Shown: one piece after another, positions 8,563 through 17,128 of the stretch
How positions within the stretch are numbered: position 1 is the stretch's first letter
Layout of the letters: every line of letters begins with the position of its first letter
Made by a program: the position numbers and the translations under genes
NCBI GenBank assembly: GCA_002452815.1
Contig: DKFM01000006.1
Location: 1-64,000, forward strand
DNA length: 64,000 nucleotides
Direction: 5' to 3'
From: Rhodobacteraceae bacterium UBA6796
Lineage (GTDB): Bacteria > Pseudomonadota > Alphaproteobacteria > Rhodobacterales > Rhodobacteraceae
Notes under the pieces: model-generated
Databases searched by the model: none
The model's input: only the letters and a program-made list of their open reading frames with translations
Told to the model about the DNA's origin: nothing

Positions 8563-9450
8563 TCAGCGCTCCCAGAAATAGACGGTGGCGGGTTCGGGTT
8601 CCCAGACACGGGCGGTGTCGATGCCCGGCAGGTTGGCAAAGGCGCGGTATTCGCTGCCGAAGGCGACGTAATCGTCGGTTTCGGCCATCACCGCGGGTTT
8701 GCAGGCAATCGGGTCGCGTACGACGCCAAAGCCGTTCTTGGTGCCCACGACGAAGGTGAAGAAGCCGTCCAGATCCTGCAGGGTGCCTTCCAGCGCCTCA
8801 CCCAGATTGGCGCCTTCGGCCAGCCGGGACGAGATGTAGCAGGCGGCGACCTCGGTATCGTTCTGGGTCAGCGGCGCGAAGCCCTTCTCGGTCAGCACGC
8901 GGCGCATCTGGTTGTGATTGGACAGCGAGCCGTTGTGCACAAGGCACTGGTCGTCGCCGGTCGAGAACGGGTGCGCCCCCAGCGTGGTGACCGCCGATTC
9001 CGTGGCCATCCGGGTGTGCCCGATGCCGTGGCTGCCGCCCATCGCGCGGATGCCAAAGCGCGCCGCCACATCCTTGGGCAGGCCGGTTTCCTTGAAAATC
9101 TCCATCGCGGCGCCAGCGCCCATCACGCGCAGCCCCTTTTCGGCCAGGAAGGCGCGGGCCGCGGCCTCGGTGCCTTCGGGCAGGGTCAGCACCGCGTGGG
9201 TGTCGATCACCTTCATCGCGATCTTCTGCCCCAGTGCCGCTTCCAGCGCGGTGTCGAGTCCGGCAAAGGCGGTCTCGGGGGTGTCCGACTGGACGGTCAT
9301 TTTCAGCCCGCCTGCCTCGTCACCATAGATCGCGATGCCCGCGCTATCGGGGCCGCGATCGGTCATGGTGATCAGCATATCGGTCAGCATTTCGCCCAGT
9401 CGCGGGCGCAGATCTTCTTTCTTCAGAAAGAGGCCAACGATGCCACACAT
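8563..9450 (-). CDS. mgsA: N-methylglutamate synthase subunit A, class II glutamine amidotransferase domain
   Basis: A 295-residue class II glutamine amidotransferase-like protein beginning MCGIVGLF. The Cys after the initiator Met is the nucleophile of this family, and GHTRMATESAVT and LVHNGSLSNHNQMRR are matching active-site segments. In the N-methylglutamate pathway it supplies the amidase function that frees methylamine from gamma-glutamylmethylamide. GGAGAAGACT precedes the ATG at a good spacing. It is the first structural gene of the operon, 181 nt downstream of the XRE-cupin regulator and on the same strand. Confidence 0.9.
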   Translation of the reverse strand: MCGIVGLFLKKEDLRPRLGEMLTDMLITMTDRGPDSAGIAIYGDEAGGLKMTVQSDTPETAFAGLDTALEAALGQKIAMKVIDTHAVLTLPEGTEAAARAFLAEKGLRVMGAGAAMEIFKETGLPKDVAARFGIRAMGGSHGIGHTRMATESAVTTLGAHPFSTGDDQCLVHNGSLSNHNQMRRVLTEKGFAPLTQNDTEVAACYISSRLAEGANLGEALEGTLQDLDGFFTFVVGTKNGFGVVRDPIACKPAVMAETDDYVAFGSEYRAFANLPGIDTARVWEPEPATVYFWER

Positions 9451-9631
9451 AGTCTTCTCCGTTCAGCTTCGGCTGGTGCCGTCACGGATTGACTAGCAGG
9501 AAATTAATTTTCCCCTCAAGCTATTTTGCTTCTGCAGAAGAAAATTTTCCCATTGTGTATATTCTGCTGAAATTCCGGGCAGTTTTGACGGGTTTCGCCG
9601 GCCTTGCGCTGCCAAAGCAGGCAGATCCCGC
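9451..9631 (-). promoter_or_regulatory. Leader/promoter region of the mgs-gmaS-mgd operon with palindrome
   Basis: This 181-nt spacer between the regulator gene and mgsA is markedly AT-rich against its surroundings. It contains a perfect 12-bp palindrome CTTCTGCAGAAG (9529-9540) flanked on each side by a TTTTCCC-bearing A/T block (about 9505-9515 and 9541-9552). The arrangement looks like an operator for the adjacent XRE-cupin protein plus an operon promoter. I could not fix a confident -10/-35 pair. Confidence 0.4.
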
Positions 9632-10276
9632 CTATTTCGACTGCGGATAGGTGATGATCGACAGGTAATGCGCGGGCAGCTCGACAAGTTCTTCGGGACC
9701 ATGCGGCGCATCCGAGTCGAACAGCAGGCTGTCGCCCGGCTCCAGCCGATAGATCTGATCGCCATGCCGGTAATCGACCACGCCTTTCAGCATATAAAGC
9801 ATCTCGATCCCCTCGTGCTGGAACGTCGGGAAACGGTCGCTCTGGGTGCTCAGCACGATCAGGTAAGGCTCCACCACGACGCCGGAATTGTTCGACCCGA
9901 TATGGCCCAGCAGGTGATACTGATGCCCGGCCCGGGTGCCCGCCCGCTCGATCTCGACCCCCTCACCCGCCTTGACATGCATCGCGCCGCGCACCTCGTC
10001 AAAGCCGGAAAACAGCTGCACCAGCGGCACGCGCAGCGCATGGGCCAGCGTCTGCAGCGTCGCCAGCGAGGGCGAGATCACCCCGTTCTCGATCTTGGAC
10101 AGCATCCCCACCGAGACCCCCGCCGCCGCCGCCAGATCGGACCCGGTCATGCGCTGGCGCTTGCGCAGCTCGCGCACCTGACGCCCGATCGCCACCTCGA
10201 GGTTCTTCTCGCGGGTCTCGCGCAGGGCATGGGGGTTTTGCGTCAGGCGCTGCTCGGGGCCGGTCGTCTCGGTCAT
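9632..10276 (-). CDS. XRE-family transcriptional regulator with C-terminal cupin domain
   Basis: A 214-residue two-domain regulator. Residues ~25-85 are a Cro/CI-type helix-turn-helix (RKRQRMTGSDLAAAAGVSVG, then KIENGVISPSLATLQTLA). The C-terminal half is a small cupin (FQHEGIEMLYMLKGVVDYR, LEPGDSLLFDSDAPHG) that probably senses a small ligand. I chose the ATG at 10276 because AGGAGA lies 9-10 nt upstream; the open frame further upstream has no family similarity. Its place just upstream of and codirectional with the methylamine operon suggests it controls that operon. Related XRE-cupin proteins often control amino acid or amine catabolism. Confidence 0.88.
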   Translation of the reverse strand: MTETTGPEQRLTQNPHALRETREKNLEVAIGRQVRELRKRQRMTGSDLAAAAGVSVGMLSKIENGVISPSLATLQTLAHALRVPLVQLFSGFDEVRGAMHVKAGEGVEIERAGTRAGHQYHLLGHIGSNNSGVVVEPYLIVLSTQSDRFPTFQHEGIEMLYMLKGVVDYRHGDQIYRLEPGDSLLFDSDAPHGPEELVELPAHYLSIITYPQSK

Positions 10277-10605
10277 CGGTTCAATTTTCTCCTGCACTCT
10301 GCCCTGGGATCGGCGCGGTTTCATCAGCCGGAAGGCCGTGCCGCGCGCTTGCGCCCAATCTGCGGCTTTCGCGCGGCGCTGTCCACTGTCCGCCCGCGCC
10401 CAGCATGCGCGCGCCCCTCTGCGGGGCACAAAATCCGCAGGCATTTCTTCTTGGCAAAAATACTCGGCCCCGCGCGCGGAAATCCGCCCGATCCGGGCGC
10501 GCAGGGCCCACCCGATCAACAGGAAGTGACAAAGCCGATTTCGTCACCTATAGTTTGTGGCAATCTGGCCAGAATAAGGCCGAACCTACCTGAGCGGAGC
10601 AGCAG
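10277..10605. other. Intergenic region between divergent regulator and SYLF lipoprotein genes
   Basis: 329 nt without a convincing gene. It must hold the promoters of both divergent neighbours. It also contains one arm of the dispersed repeat family at 10445-10465. Short open frames crossing it have no ribosome site or recognisable protein. No RNA gene was seen. Confidence 0.5.
10445..10465 (+). repeat. Single arm of dispersed intergenic repeat
   Basis: A 21-nt stretch starting TTCTTCTTGG and ending AAATACTC. It is identical to the right arm of the hairpin after the nucleoside hydrolase gene (31745-31765) and to the first arm after eno (36338-36358). Here the partner arm is absent, so it cannot form the same hairpin. 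Confidence 0.75.
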
Positions 10606-11163
10606 ATGACGCAAATTTCACGACGCACTCTTCTGGCCATGGGCGGCGCGGGGCTTGGCCTTGCGGCCTGCGGCAATGGTATTGGAAGTCAGGGCGCAGC
10701 CAAGATCGACGCGCGCGTCGATGCCACACGCAGCTATCTGCTCGGCAAATACCCCGGCACGCAGGATCTGATGAACAAGGCGGTGGGTGTGCTTTACATG
10801 CCGCTGGTGACCGAGGCGGGCTTTGGCTTCGGCGGCTCGTTCGGGCGGGGCGCGTTGCGGATCAACAATGTGACGGTCGATTACTATTCGGCGGCTACGG
10901 CCTCCTTCGGGTTCCAGATCGGCGCGCAACAATATGCCCACGCGCTGTTCTTCATGACCGAGGCTGCGCTGGCCGGGTTCCGCCGTGCCGATGGCTGGGA
11001 ACTGGGCGCCGATGCACGCTATGCCCTGCCCGACCGTGGCGGCGCGATCGGGGCCGACACCACCACCTCGACCGCGCCGGTGATCGCGCTGGTCTTCGGC
11101 CAGGCGGGCCTGATCGCCGGCGCCTCGCTGGCCGGCACGAAATACACCCGGATCATTCCGTAA
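10606..11163 (+). CDS. SYLF (YSC84-like) domain lipoprotein
   Basis: A 185-residue protein whose N-terminus has both a twin-arginine-like start (SRRTLLAMGG) and a lipobox (LAAC, Cys ~21), so it is probably an exported lipoprotein. The rest matches the SYLF/YSC84 lipid-binding family: GFGFGGSFGRGAL, NVTVDYYSAATASFGFQIGAQ and a glycine-rich C-terminal end. These proteins are thought to bind phosphoinositide-like or other lipids in eukaryotes. The bacterial role is unknown. It is monocistronic, with a terminator-like hairpin after the stop. Whether export is by Tat or Sec cannot be settled from the sequence. Confidence 0.85.
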   Translation: MTQISRRTLLAMGGAGLGLAACGNGIGSQGAAKIDARVDATRSYLLGKYPGTQDLMNKAVGVLYMPLVTEAGFGFGGSFGRGALRINNVTVDYYSAATASFGFQIGAQQYAHALFFMTEAALAGFRRADGWELGADARYALPDRGGAIGADTTTSTAPVIALVFGQAGLIAGASLAGTKYTRIIP

Positions 11164-11174
11164 AACATGAAAAA

Positions 11175-11197
11175 TGGCGCGCAAACCCTGCGCGCCA
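11175..11197 (-). terminator. Intrinsic terminator for the lytic transglycosylase gene
   Basis: The arms TGGCGCGCA and TGCGCGCCA form a perfect 9-bp stem with a 5-nt loop. Read on the minus strand it is followed by a run of T residues. It lies just past the transglycosylase stop. Confidence 0.6.
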
Positions 11198-11209
11198 CCT
11201 GAATCCTTG

Positions 11210-11238
11210 CCCCGCAATCCTTTGGATTCGCGGGGTTT
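11210..11238 (+). terminator. Intrinsic terminator for the SYLF gene
   Basis: The arms CCCCGCAATCC and GGATTCGCGGGG form a near-perfect stem with a TTT loop, followed by TTTC on the plus strand. It overlaps the stop of the convergent transglycosylase gene. Confidence 0.55.
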
Positions 11239-11855
11239 CAGCTGCCGTAAATCACACGGACGTAATTCTTGGTTTCCTGATAGGGCGGCACGCCACCGTG
11301 CTTGGCCACCGCCTCGGGGCCCGCGTTATAGGCCGCCAGCGCCAGGCGCCAGTTGCCGAACCGGTCATACATCATCCGCAGATAACGCGCGCCGCCTTCC
11401 AGGTTCTGATGCGGGTCGCGCGGGTTGACACCCAGTTTCGCGGCAGTGCCCGGCATCAGTTGTGCCAGGCCCGTCGCCCCGGCATGCGAAACCGCGTTCG
11501 GGTTCCAGCCGCTTTCCTGCTGCACCAGCCGCAGGAACAGATCCTCGGGCACCCCGTGCTTGGCCGCCATCGCGCGCGCCACCGGCAGGTATTCCCCCTT
11601 GTAGCGCCCGACATAGCGCGGCAGCGCACCGCTGACCTCGTTCAGCCTGTCGGTTTTCGGCTTCAGGCGGGTCGAGTTTTCATATTGGGTCGCGGCCCGG
11701 GTATCGAGAATGCGGGTCTGGTTGCGAAACAGGACCGCCCGCGACTTCGAGGAATTCCCCGCCAGCGACAAGCCCTCGGCCATCGCCCCCGCCCCGAAAA
11801 CCGGTGCCAGCGCAAACGCCAGCCCCAAGGTCACCGCCCCGGCAACTTTCCGCAT
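11238..11855 (-). CDS. Lytic transglycosylase, SLT domain
   Basis: A 205-residue exported protein. Residues 1-27 form a signal peptide ([19 protein letters not shown]). The C-terminal ~115 residues are a goose-lysozyme-like SLT domain with the catalytic Glu in VQQESGWNP, then [13 protein letters not shown] and [12 protein letters not shown]. It cleaves peptidoglycan glycan strands in the periplasm to give anhydromuramoyl ends. This family is often linked with cell wall remodelling or with envelope-spanning machines. The gene is single, convergent with the SYLF lipoprotein gene, and GAGGG precedes the ATG. Confidence 0.9.
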   Translation of the reverse strand: MRKVAGAVTLGLAFALAPVFGAGAMAEGLSLAGNSSKSRAVLFRNQTRILDTRAATQYENSTRLKPKTDRLNEVSGALPRYVGRYKGEYLPVARAMAAKHGVPEDLFLRLVQQESGWNPNAVSHAGATGLAQLMPGTAAKLGVNPRDPHQNLEGGARYLRMMYDRFGNWRLALAAYNAGPEAVAKHGGVPPYQETKNYVRVIYGS

Positions 11856-12133
11856 GGACCCTCACCACAACCGCTTCGTCGGGCGCGTTTATAGCCTTTT
11901 ATCCGTGCAAGTTAAAGCATTCTGATCCAGCGCCCCGAAACCGATACGCAGGGTTCCGCTCAGACTGCTGCGATGACAGCCAGGCAACGCGCCCCGGTGA
12001 CGCCCGAAAGCACGGCCAAAGCGAGCCTGCGCCCCCTTGCCCCTTCTGATCGCGCGCGGGTTGTTCTATACCCTCTGGAACCAATTCAGAATCGCCGCCC
12101 CCGGGGTGGCACACCCCAAAGGCGGAGGATTTC

Positions 12134-12643
12134 ATGGCAGGGTCTGTCAACAAGGTCATTCTGGTCGGCAATCTGGGCCGCGACCCGGAAGTGCGCAGCT
12201 TTGCCAATGGCGGCAAGGTGTGCAACCTGCGCATCGCCACCAGCGAGACCTGGCGCGACAAGGCGACGGGCGAGCGCAAGGAACGCACCGAATGGCATTC
12301 GGTCGCGATTTTCTCGGAGCCGTTGGCAAAGATCGCCGAGCAATATCTGCGCAAGGGATCGAAGGTTTATATCGAAGGCCAGCTGGAAACCCGCAAATGG
12401 CAGGACCAGTCGGGTCAGGACCGCTATTCGACCGAGGTCGTCCTGCGTCCCTTCACCGGCAACCTGACCCTGCTGGACAGCCGTGATGGCGGCGGCTCGG
12501 GCGGCGGCGGCTCTTATGGTGGCGGCGCGCAGGGCGGTGGCTATCAAGGCGGCGGCTACGACGACGGCCCGTCCTATGGTGGCGGGTCGAGCGCACCGGC
12601 GGGCGGCGGGCGCGGCAATTTCGACGACGAAATCCCGTTCTGA
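12134..12643 (+). CDS. ssb: Single-stranded DNA-binding protein
   Basis: A 169-residue SSB. Residues 1-110 are the OB fold ([56 protein letters not shown]). A glycine-rich flexible linker covers ~117-160, and the acidic tip DDEIPF is the conserved protein-interaction tail. It protects single-stranded DNA in replication, repair and recombination. GGCGGAGG precedes the ATG. A small GGGGTG/CACCCC hairpin lies in the 5' leader at about 12103-12117. Confidence 0.97.
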   Translation: MAGSVNKVILVGNLGRDPEVRSFANGGKVCNLRIATSETWRDKATGERKERTEWHSVAIFSEPLAKIAEQYLRKGSKVYIEGQLETRKWQDQSGQDRYSTEVVLRPFTGNLTLLDSRDGGGSGGGGSYGGGAQGGGYQGGGYDDGPSYGGGSSAPAGGGRGNFDDEIPF

Positions 12644-12657
12644 TCCCACGCGAATCG

Positions 12658-12684
12658 AAAAAGGAGCCCGGCGGGCTCCTTTTT
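12658..12684 (+). terminator. Intrinsic terminator of ssb
   Basis: AAAAAGGAGCC and GGCTCCTTTTT arms around a short GC loop, ending in a T run, 15 nt after the ssb stop. Confidence 0.85.
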
Positions 12685-12797
12685 CATATCTACCGTCCGT
12701 GGACAGGCCCGTCGGCACAACAAAATCAGCGCGCAAGCCATGGGAAACATATGACTTTCTGATATTTCAGAAAATCATAACAGTGAGGGAAAGCCCC

Positions 12798-14405
12798 TCA
12801 CACCCCGCTGTCATAGGGCTCGAAGCGATCGGGCCGGGCCCGCAGCCAGCGCTTGAGATAGCCGAAGCGTTCATCATCCTCGCGCAGCAGGAAGCCCTCG
12901 GGCATATAGGGATAGACCTCGTCGCCGACGACCATGTCGCGGTCTTTCTCGCGCATCAGAAAATGGTGCGGCAGGAACCCGCCGGGATGCTCCAACCCGG
13001 CAGCACCCGTCATTTCCCCCAAGGCTTTCAGGGTGTTACGGTGGAAATTGGCGACCCGTGCCGCCTTGTCCGGCACCACCAGCGCCCGGGCGCGCGACTT
13101 GTCCTGCGTCGCCACGCCAACCGGGCAGCGGTTGGTATGGCAGGACTGCGCCTGAATGCAGCCGATGGCAAACATGAAGCCGCGCGCCGAATTGGCCCAG
13201 TCCGCCCCAAGCGCCAGCACCTTGGCAATATCGAAGGCCGTCACCAGCTTGCCCGAAGCGCCGATCTTGATCCGGTCGCGCAAGCCCGCACCGCGCAGCG
13301 TGTTATGTGCGAAGGTCAGCCCCTCGACCAGCGGCATGCCCATGTGATTGGCGAATTCCAGAGGCGCAGCACCCGTGCCGCCCTCTTTCCCGTCGATCAC
13401 GATGAAATCCGGGGTTACCCCAGTTTCCAGCATCGCCTTGACGATACACATGAATTCGCGCCGATGCCCGATGCACAGCTTGAAACCCACCGGCTTGCCG
13501 CCCGATAGTTCCCGCAATTGCCGGATGAAGCCCATCATTTCGAGCGGGGTGGAAAACGCCGAATGCGAGGCGGGGGAAATGCAATCCACGCCCATCGGCA
13601 CGTCGCGCGCCTCGGCGATTTCGGGGCTGATCTTTGCCGCCGGCAGCATCCCGCCATGGCCGGGCTTGGCGCCCTGACTCAGCTTGATTTCGATCATCTT
13701 CACCTGCGGATCGGCGGCAACCACGGCAAATTTCTCGGGGTTGAAACTGCCGTCATGGTTGCGGCAGCCGAAATAGCCCGAGCCGACCTCGTAGATCAGA
13801 TCGCCCCCGCCCGCGCGGTGATAGCGCGAAATCCCGCCTTCGCCCGTGTCATGGGCAAAGCCACCCGCCGCCGCGCCCCGGTTCAGCGCCTCGATCGCAT
13901 TGGCCGACAACGCGCCGAAGGACATCGCCGAAATGTTGTAGATCGAGGCGGAATAGGGTTGCGTGCAGTCGGGCCCGCCGATCTGCACCCGGAAATTCGT
14001 GTCGGCAATATGTTTGGGGCGGATCGAATGGGTCAGCCACTGATAGCCGGAATCGTAAACCCGCATCCGCGTGCCGAAGGGGCGCGCATCTTCCACGTTC
14101 TTCGCGCGCTGATAGACGATGGAACGTTCGTCGCGCGAAAACGGTTCTTCATCCTGATCGCTTTCGATCAGATATTGCCGGATCTCGGGGCGGATACCTT
14201 CGAACAGAAAGCGCATATGCCCCAGCACCGGATAGTTGCGCAGCACCGAATGCCGGGGCTGCACCAGATCGTAGATGCCCAAGCCGAACAGATACCCGAA
14301 CAGCGCCGCAAGCAGCCAGAACAGCGGCGAAACCGGCACCGCCGCAACCGAAACCAGAGCAAACACCCCGCACAGCGCCAGTGGCAGATAACGGCTGTAG
14401 ATCAT
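12798..14405 (-). CDS. Membrane-anchored FMN-binding glutamate synthase-like protein
   Basis: A 535-residue protein with two hydrophobic N-terminal segments (~residues 5-50). A glutamate-synthase FMN domain follows (YNISAMSFGALSANAIEALN, LSQGAKPGHGGMLPAAK, VIDGKEGGTGAAP, GASGKLVTAFDIAKVLALGA). CIQAQSCHTNRCP provides the three cysteines of the 3Fe-4S site of this family. Stand-alone proteins of this kind exist in many proteobacteria, and their substrate is unknown to me. I chose the ATG at 14405 because GGAAGGA lies 6 nt upstream; ATGs at 14411 and 14465 are less well placed. It lies 3.3 kb from mgsC but has its own transcription context. Confidence 0.85.
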   Translation of the reverse strand: MIYSRYLPLALCGVFALVSVAAVPVSPLFWLLAALFGYLFGLGIYDLVQPRHSVLRNYPVLGHMRFLFEGIRPEIRQYLIESDQDEEPFSRDERSIVYQRAKNVEDARPFGTRMRVYDSGYQWLTHSIRPKHIADTNFRVQIGGPDCTQPYSASIYNISAMSFGALSANAIEALNRGAAAGGFAHDTGEGGISRYHRAGGGDLIYEVGSGYFGCRNHDGSFNPEKFAVVAADPQVKMIEIKLSQGAKPGHGGMLPAAKISPEIAEARDVPMGVDCISPASHSAFSTPLEMMGFIRQLRELSGGKPVGFKLCIGHRREFMCIVKAMLETGVTPDFIVIDGKEGGTGAAPLEFANHMGMPLVEGLTFAHNTLRGAGLRDRIKIGASGKLVTAFDIAKVLALGADWANSARGFMFAIGCIQAQSCHTNRCPVGVATQDKSRARALVVPDKAARVANFHRNTLKALGEMTGAAGLEHPGGFLPHHFLMREKDRDMVVGDEVYPYMPEGFLLREDDERFGYLKRWLRARPDRFEPYDSGV

Positions 14406-14526
14406 CGTCATTCCTTCCGGCACTTCCGCCGCCCGTCGCCGCCAGTTCAGCAGCAATCCGTTCAAGTTTCGTGAAGACTAGCAGCCAGATCGGCGGAGTC
14501 GATCCGCTTTCCCGGTCAAACGCCCC

Positions 14527-15279
14527 TCAAAACCCGTTCAAAGTGGTCAGCGGCTGAAAGATCGGGCCCTCCGGCCCGGTGCTGACATGGGCGCGGATGT
14601 GGAAGGTTCCGGCCAGAAGATCGGGGGTCAGCACGTCCAGGGGCGCGCCATCAGCCACCAGGCGGCCCCGGTCGAGCACCAGCACGCGGCTGCAATGGCG
14701 TGCGGCCAGCCCCAGATCGTGCAGCGACGCCACCACCGCGCCGCCCGCCCGGGCATGGCGGGCGAAAACCTGCATCGTGGCGATCTGTGCCGCCGGGTCG
14801 AGCCCCGCAATCGGCTCGTCCGCCAGAATGAGCGGCGCGGACTGCGCCAGCGCCCGAGCAATCAGCACCCGCGCCTGCTCGCCCCCCGACACCTGCGTGG
14901 CGATGCGAGTGCGGTAGTTTTCAAGCCCCATCTCGGCCAGCGCGGCGGCAATGGCGGCGGGTCCGGCGGCATCGGGGCGCGGATGCGGCAATCGGCCCAG
15001 CCCGACCACATCGGCAACCGACAGGCCCCAGGCAATCTCGCGCGCCTGGGGTAGCCAGGCGGCGGCCCGCGCGCGCGCGCCAGGCGTCAGCCCCGCCAGG
15101 CTGGAGTGGCCGCGCGCCTCGATCAACCCGAGGGCCGCGCGCATCAGGGTTGTCTTGCCCGCCCCGTTCGGCCCCAGAAGGCCAATGAATTCCCCGGGTT
15201 GCACCGCAAAGCTCACATCATCGACAACCGGACAGCTGCCGCGCAGAACGGTGATGCCGGCAAGGCTCAGCAGGCTCAT
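14527..15279 (-). CDS. btuD: ABC transporter ATPase, vitamin B12 import (BtuD-type)
   Basis: A 250-residue ABC ATPase. Walker A is GPNGAGKTT (~35-43), the signature is VSGGEQARVLIARALAQ, Walker B is LILADEPIAGLDP, and the H-loop is VASLHDL. It is last in the riboswitch-controlled operon and overlaps the permease gene by 4 nt (ATGA). The family also serves iron siderophores and haem; the B12 riboswitch upstream decides for cobalamin. Confidence 0.9.
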   Translation of the reverse strand: MSLLSLAGITVLRGSCPVVDDVSFAVQPGEFIGLLGPNGAGKTTLMRAALGLIEARGHSSLAGLTPGARARAAAWLPQAREIAWGLSVADVVGLGRLPHPRPDAAGPAAIAAALAEMGLENYRTRIATQVSGGEQARVLIARALAQSAPLILADEPIAGLDPAAQIATMQVFARHARAGGAVVASLHDLGLAARHCSRVLVLDRGRLVADGAPLDVLTPDLLAGTFHIRAHVSTGPEGPIFQPLTTLNGF

Positions 15280-16259
15280 TCTTCCCTCCCCAGACGGCGG
15301 ATCATCTGCAGGAAGAAGGGGGCGCCGACCAGCGCGGTCAGCACCCCGAGCTTCAGATCACGCTCCGGCGCGATCAGCCGGGTCGCGATGTCGGCGCACA
15401 GCAGCATCGCCGCCCCGCCAAGCGCCGACGCCCCCAGCAGCGCCGAGGGCCGCGCCCCCACCCGCGCACGCAGCAGATGCGGCACGACCAGCCCCACGAA
15501 GCCCACGGCGCCCGCCACCGCCGTGGCCGCGCCGACCAGCAGCGCCGAGCCGAAGATCACCCGCAGCCGCAACGCCCGCAGCGACACCCCAAGCGAGGCC
15601 GCGGCATCCTCGCCCAGGCTCAGCGCATCCAGCCCGCGGCCGGTCGACAGCAGCACCGCCCCGCCGATCAGCAGGAAGGGCGCGGCCAGCCAGACATGGC
15701 TCATCGCGCGATCGGCCAGCGATCCCATCATCCAGAACACGATTTCCGCGGCGGCATAGGGGCTGGGCGCCAGGTTCAGCACCAGTGCGGTCAATGCGCC
15801 CGCCAGTGCGGACACCGCAATCCCCGCAAGGATCAGCGTCAGCGCCCGCCCCGACCGGCCCGCCAGCAGCAGGATCAGCCCGACCGCCGCCCCTGCCCCC
15901 GCAAGCGCCGCGAAGGGCAGCGCCAGCGCAAAGGCGGCATAGGCCCCGGTCTGGATCGAGATCACCGCGCCAAGCGCCGCGCCCGACGAGGTGCCAATCA
16001 GCCCCGGCTCGGCCAGCGGATTGCGCAGGAAGCCCTGCATCGCCGCCCCGGCAAGGCCAAGGGCCGCCCCCACGCCCACCCCCAGAATGGCCCGCGGCAA
16101 CCGCAATTCGCGCATCACCAGCCCCGCAGCGCCCTCGCCCGAAACCAGCGCGCGCAGCCCCTCGGCCCAGCCGATACCCGCAGGTCCGATCAGCAGGGAC
16201 AGCAGAAACAGCCCCGTGACCAGCGTCGAAAGCAGCATCAACAACGTGCGATACCTCAT
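15276..16259 (-). CDS. btuC: ABC transporter permease, vitamin B12 import (BtuC/FecCD family)
   Basis: A 327-residue FecCD-type permease with about ten hydrophobic segments. Typical stretches are RLPRAILGVGVGAALGLAG, MQGFLRNPLAEPGLIGTSSG and GFVGLVVPHLLRARVG. It forms the inner-membrane channel that takes cobalamin from the binding protein. It overlaps both operon neighbours by 4 nt. Confidence 0.92.
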   Translation of the reverse strand: MRYRTLLMLLSTLVTGLFLLSLLIGPAGIGWAEGLRALVSGEGAAGLVMRELRLPRAILGVGVGAALGLAGAAMQGFLRNPLAEPGLIGTSSGAALGAVISIQTGAYAAFALALPFAALAGAGAAVGLILLLAGRSGRALTLILAGIAVSALAGALTALVLNLAPSPYAAAEIVFWMMGSLADRAMSHVWLAAPFLLIGGAVLLSTGRGLDALSLGEDAAASLGVSLRALRLRVIFGSALLVGAATAVAGAVGFVGLVVPHLLRARVGARPSALLGASALGGAAMLLCADIATRLIAPERDLKLGVLTALVGAPFFLQMIRRLGREE

Positions 16260-17128
16260 TGCGATGCCTTCTCTTTTTCAAGTTCGCGCCCGATGGCGGC
16301 CAGATCGGCCACCGCCCCCAGCATCGCCGGCTGTCCGCAATTCCAGCGGGCGTCGCGCAGGTTGCGGGCGCGCGGCAAGGCGGCCAGCGCGGGATGACGC
16401 AGCATCTCGCCCGCGCGGCTGGGGCCGTGGCCATAGCTGTCGCCGCCCGACACAACCAGATCCGGCGCCGCCATCACCAGCCGCTCCAGCGGCAGCGGCC
16501 CGCCCCAGTCCTGCCCGGGCCCGCCCACCACATTCTCGAACCCCGCCAGCGCAAGGATCTGCCCTTCCAGCGTGTTGGGCCCGTAACCGTAACCGCCGAT
16601 CCCGTAGACCGCGCCGCGCAGCCCCGGCGCGGGACGCATGATCGCGGCCAGATCGGCATCGAACCGCGCCAGCATCGCCTCTGCGCGCGCCTCTTGGCCC
16701 AGCAGCGCGCCCATCGCCGTGATCCGGGCGCGGATTTCGGGTAGCGAGGTGCCCGGCGGCAATTGCTCGACCCGGATGCCAAGGCGGCGCAACATCGAGA
16801 TGGTGCCCGGCGCGGACCAGATGTCGGCCAGCACCAGATCGGGCCGCAGAACGGCAATTTCCTCGGCCCGGCCATGGTTGGCGGGATAGGCCGCGGCCTG
16901 CGCCGCCAGCACCGACATCTGCGGGTCAGAGGCAAAATGGCTGAGCGAGACGATCTGCCCCGGATCGGCCAGCAACAGCGCCAGCTGATCGGTGCACAGG
17001 TTCATCGACACCACCCGGGCGGGCGGCGGCTCGGCCCGTGCGAAAGAGGCCGCGAAAGCGGCCAGAACCAGCAGGGCGCCGCGCAGCGCCCTGCCCCTGC
17101 GCTCAGAACGTGCCACGCAACCCGACAT
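16256..17128 (-). CDS. btuF: Periplasmic cobalamin-binding protein (BtuF-type)
   Basis: A class III periplasmic binding protein of ~290 residues. A signal peptide (ALRGALLVLAAFAASFARA) precedes RVVSMNLCTDQLALLLADP, and VLRPDLVLAD and GGPGQDWGGPLPLERL follow. It would deliver B12 from BtuB to BtuCD. The start is uncertain: ATGs at 17152 and 17128 and a GTG at 17116 are all in frame and none has a good Shine-Dalgarno. I give the middle one. All overlap the end of btuB. The stop overlaps btuC by 4 nt. Confidence 0.87.
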   Translation of the reverse strand: MSGCVARSERRGRALRGALLVLAAFAASFARAEPPPARVVSMNLCTDQLALLLADPGQIVSLSHFASDPQMSVLAAQAAAYPANHGRAEEIAVLRPDLVLADIWSAPGTISMLRRLGIRVEQLPPGTSLPEIRARITAMGALLGQEARAEAMLARFDADLAAIMRPAPGLRGAVYGIGGYGYGPNTLEGQILALAGFENVVGGPGQDWGGPLPLERLVMAAPDLVVSGGDSYGHGPSRAGEMLRHPALAALPRARNLRDARWNCGQPAMLGAVADLAAIGRELEKEKASQ

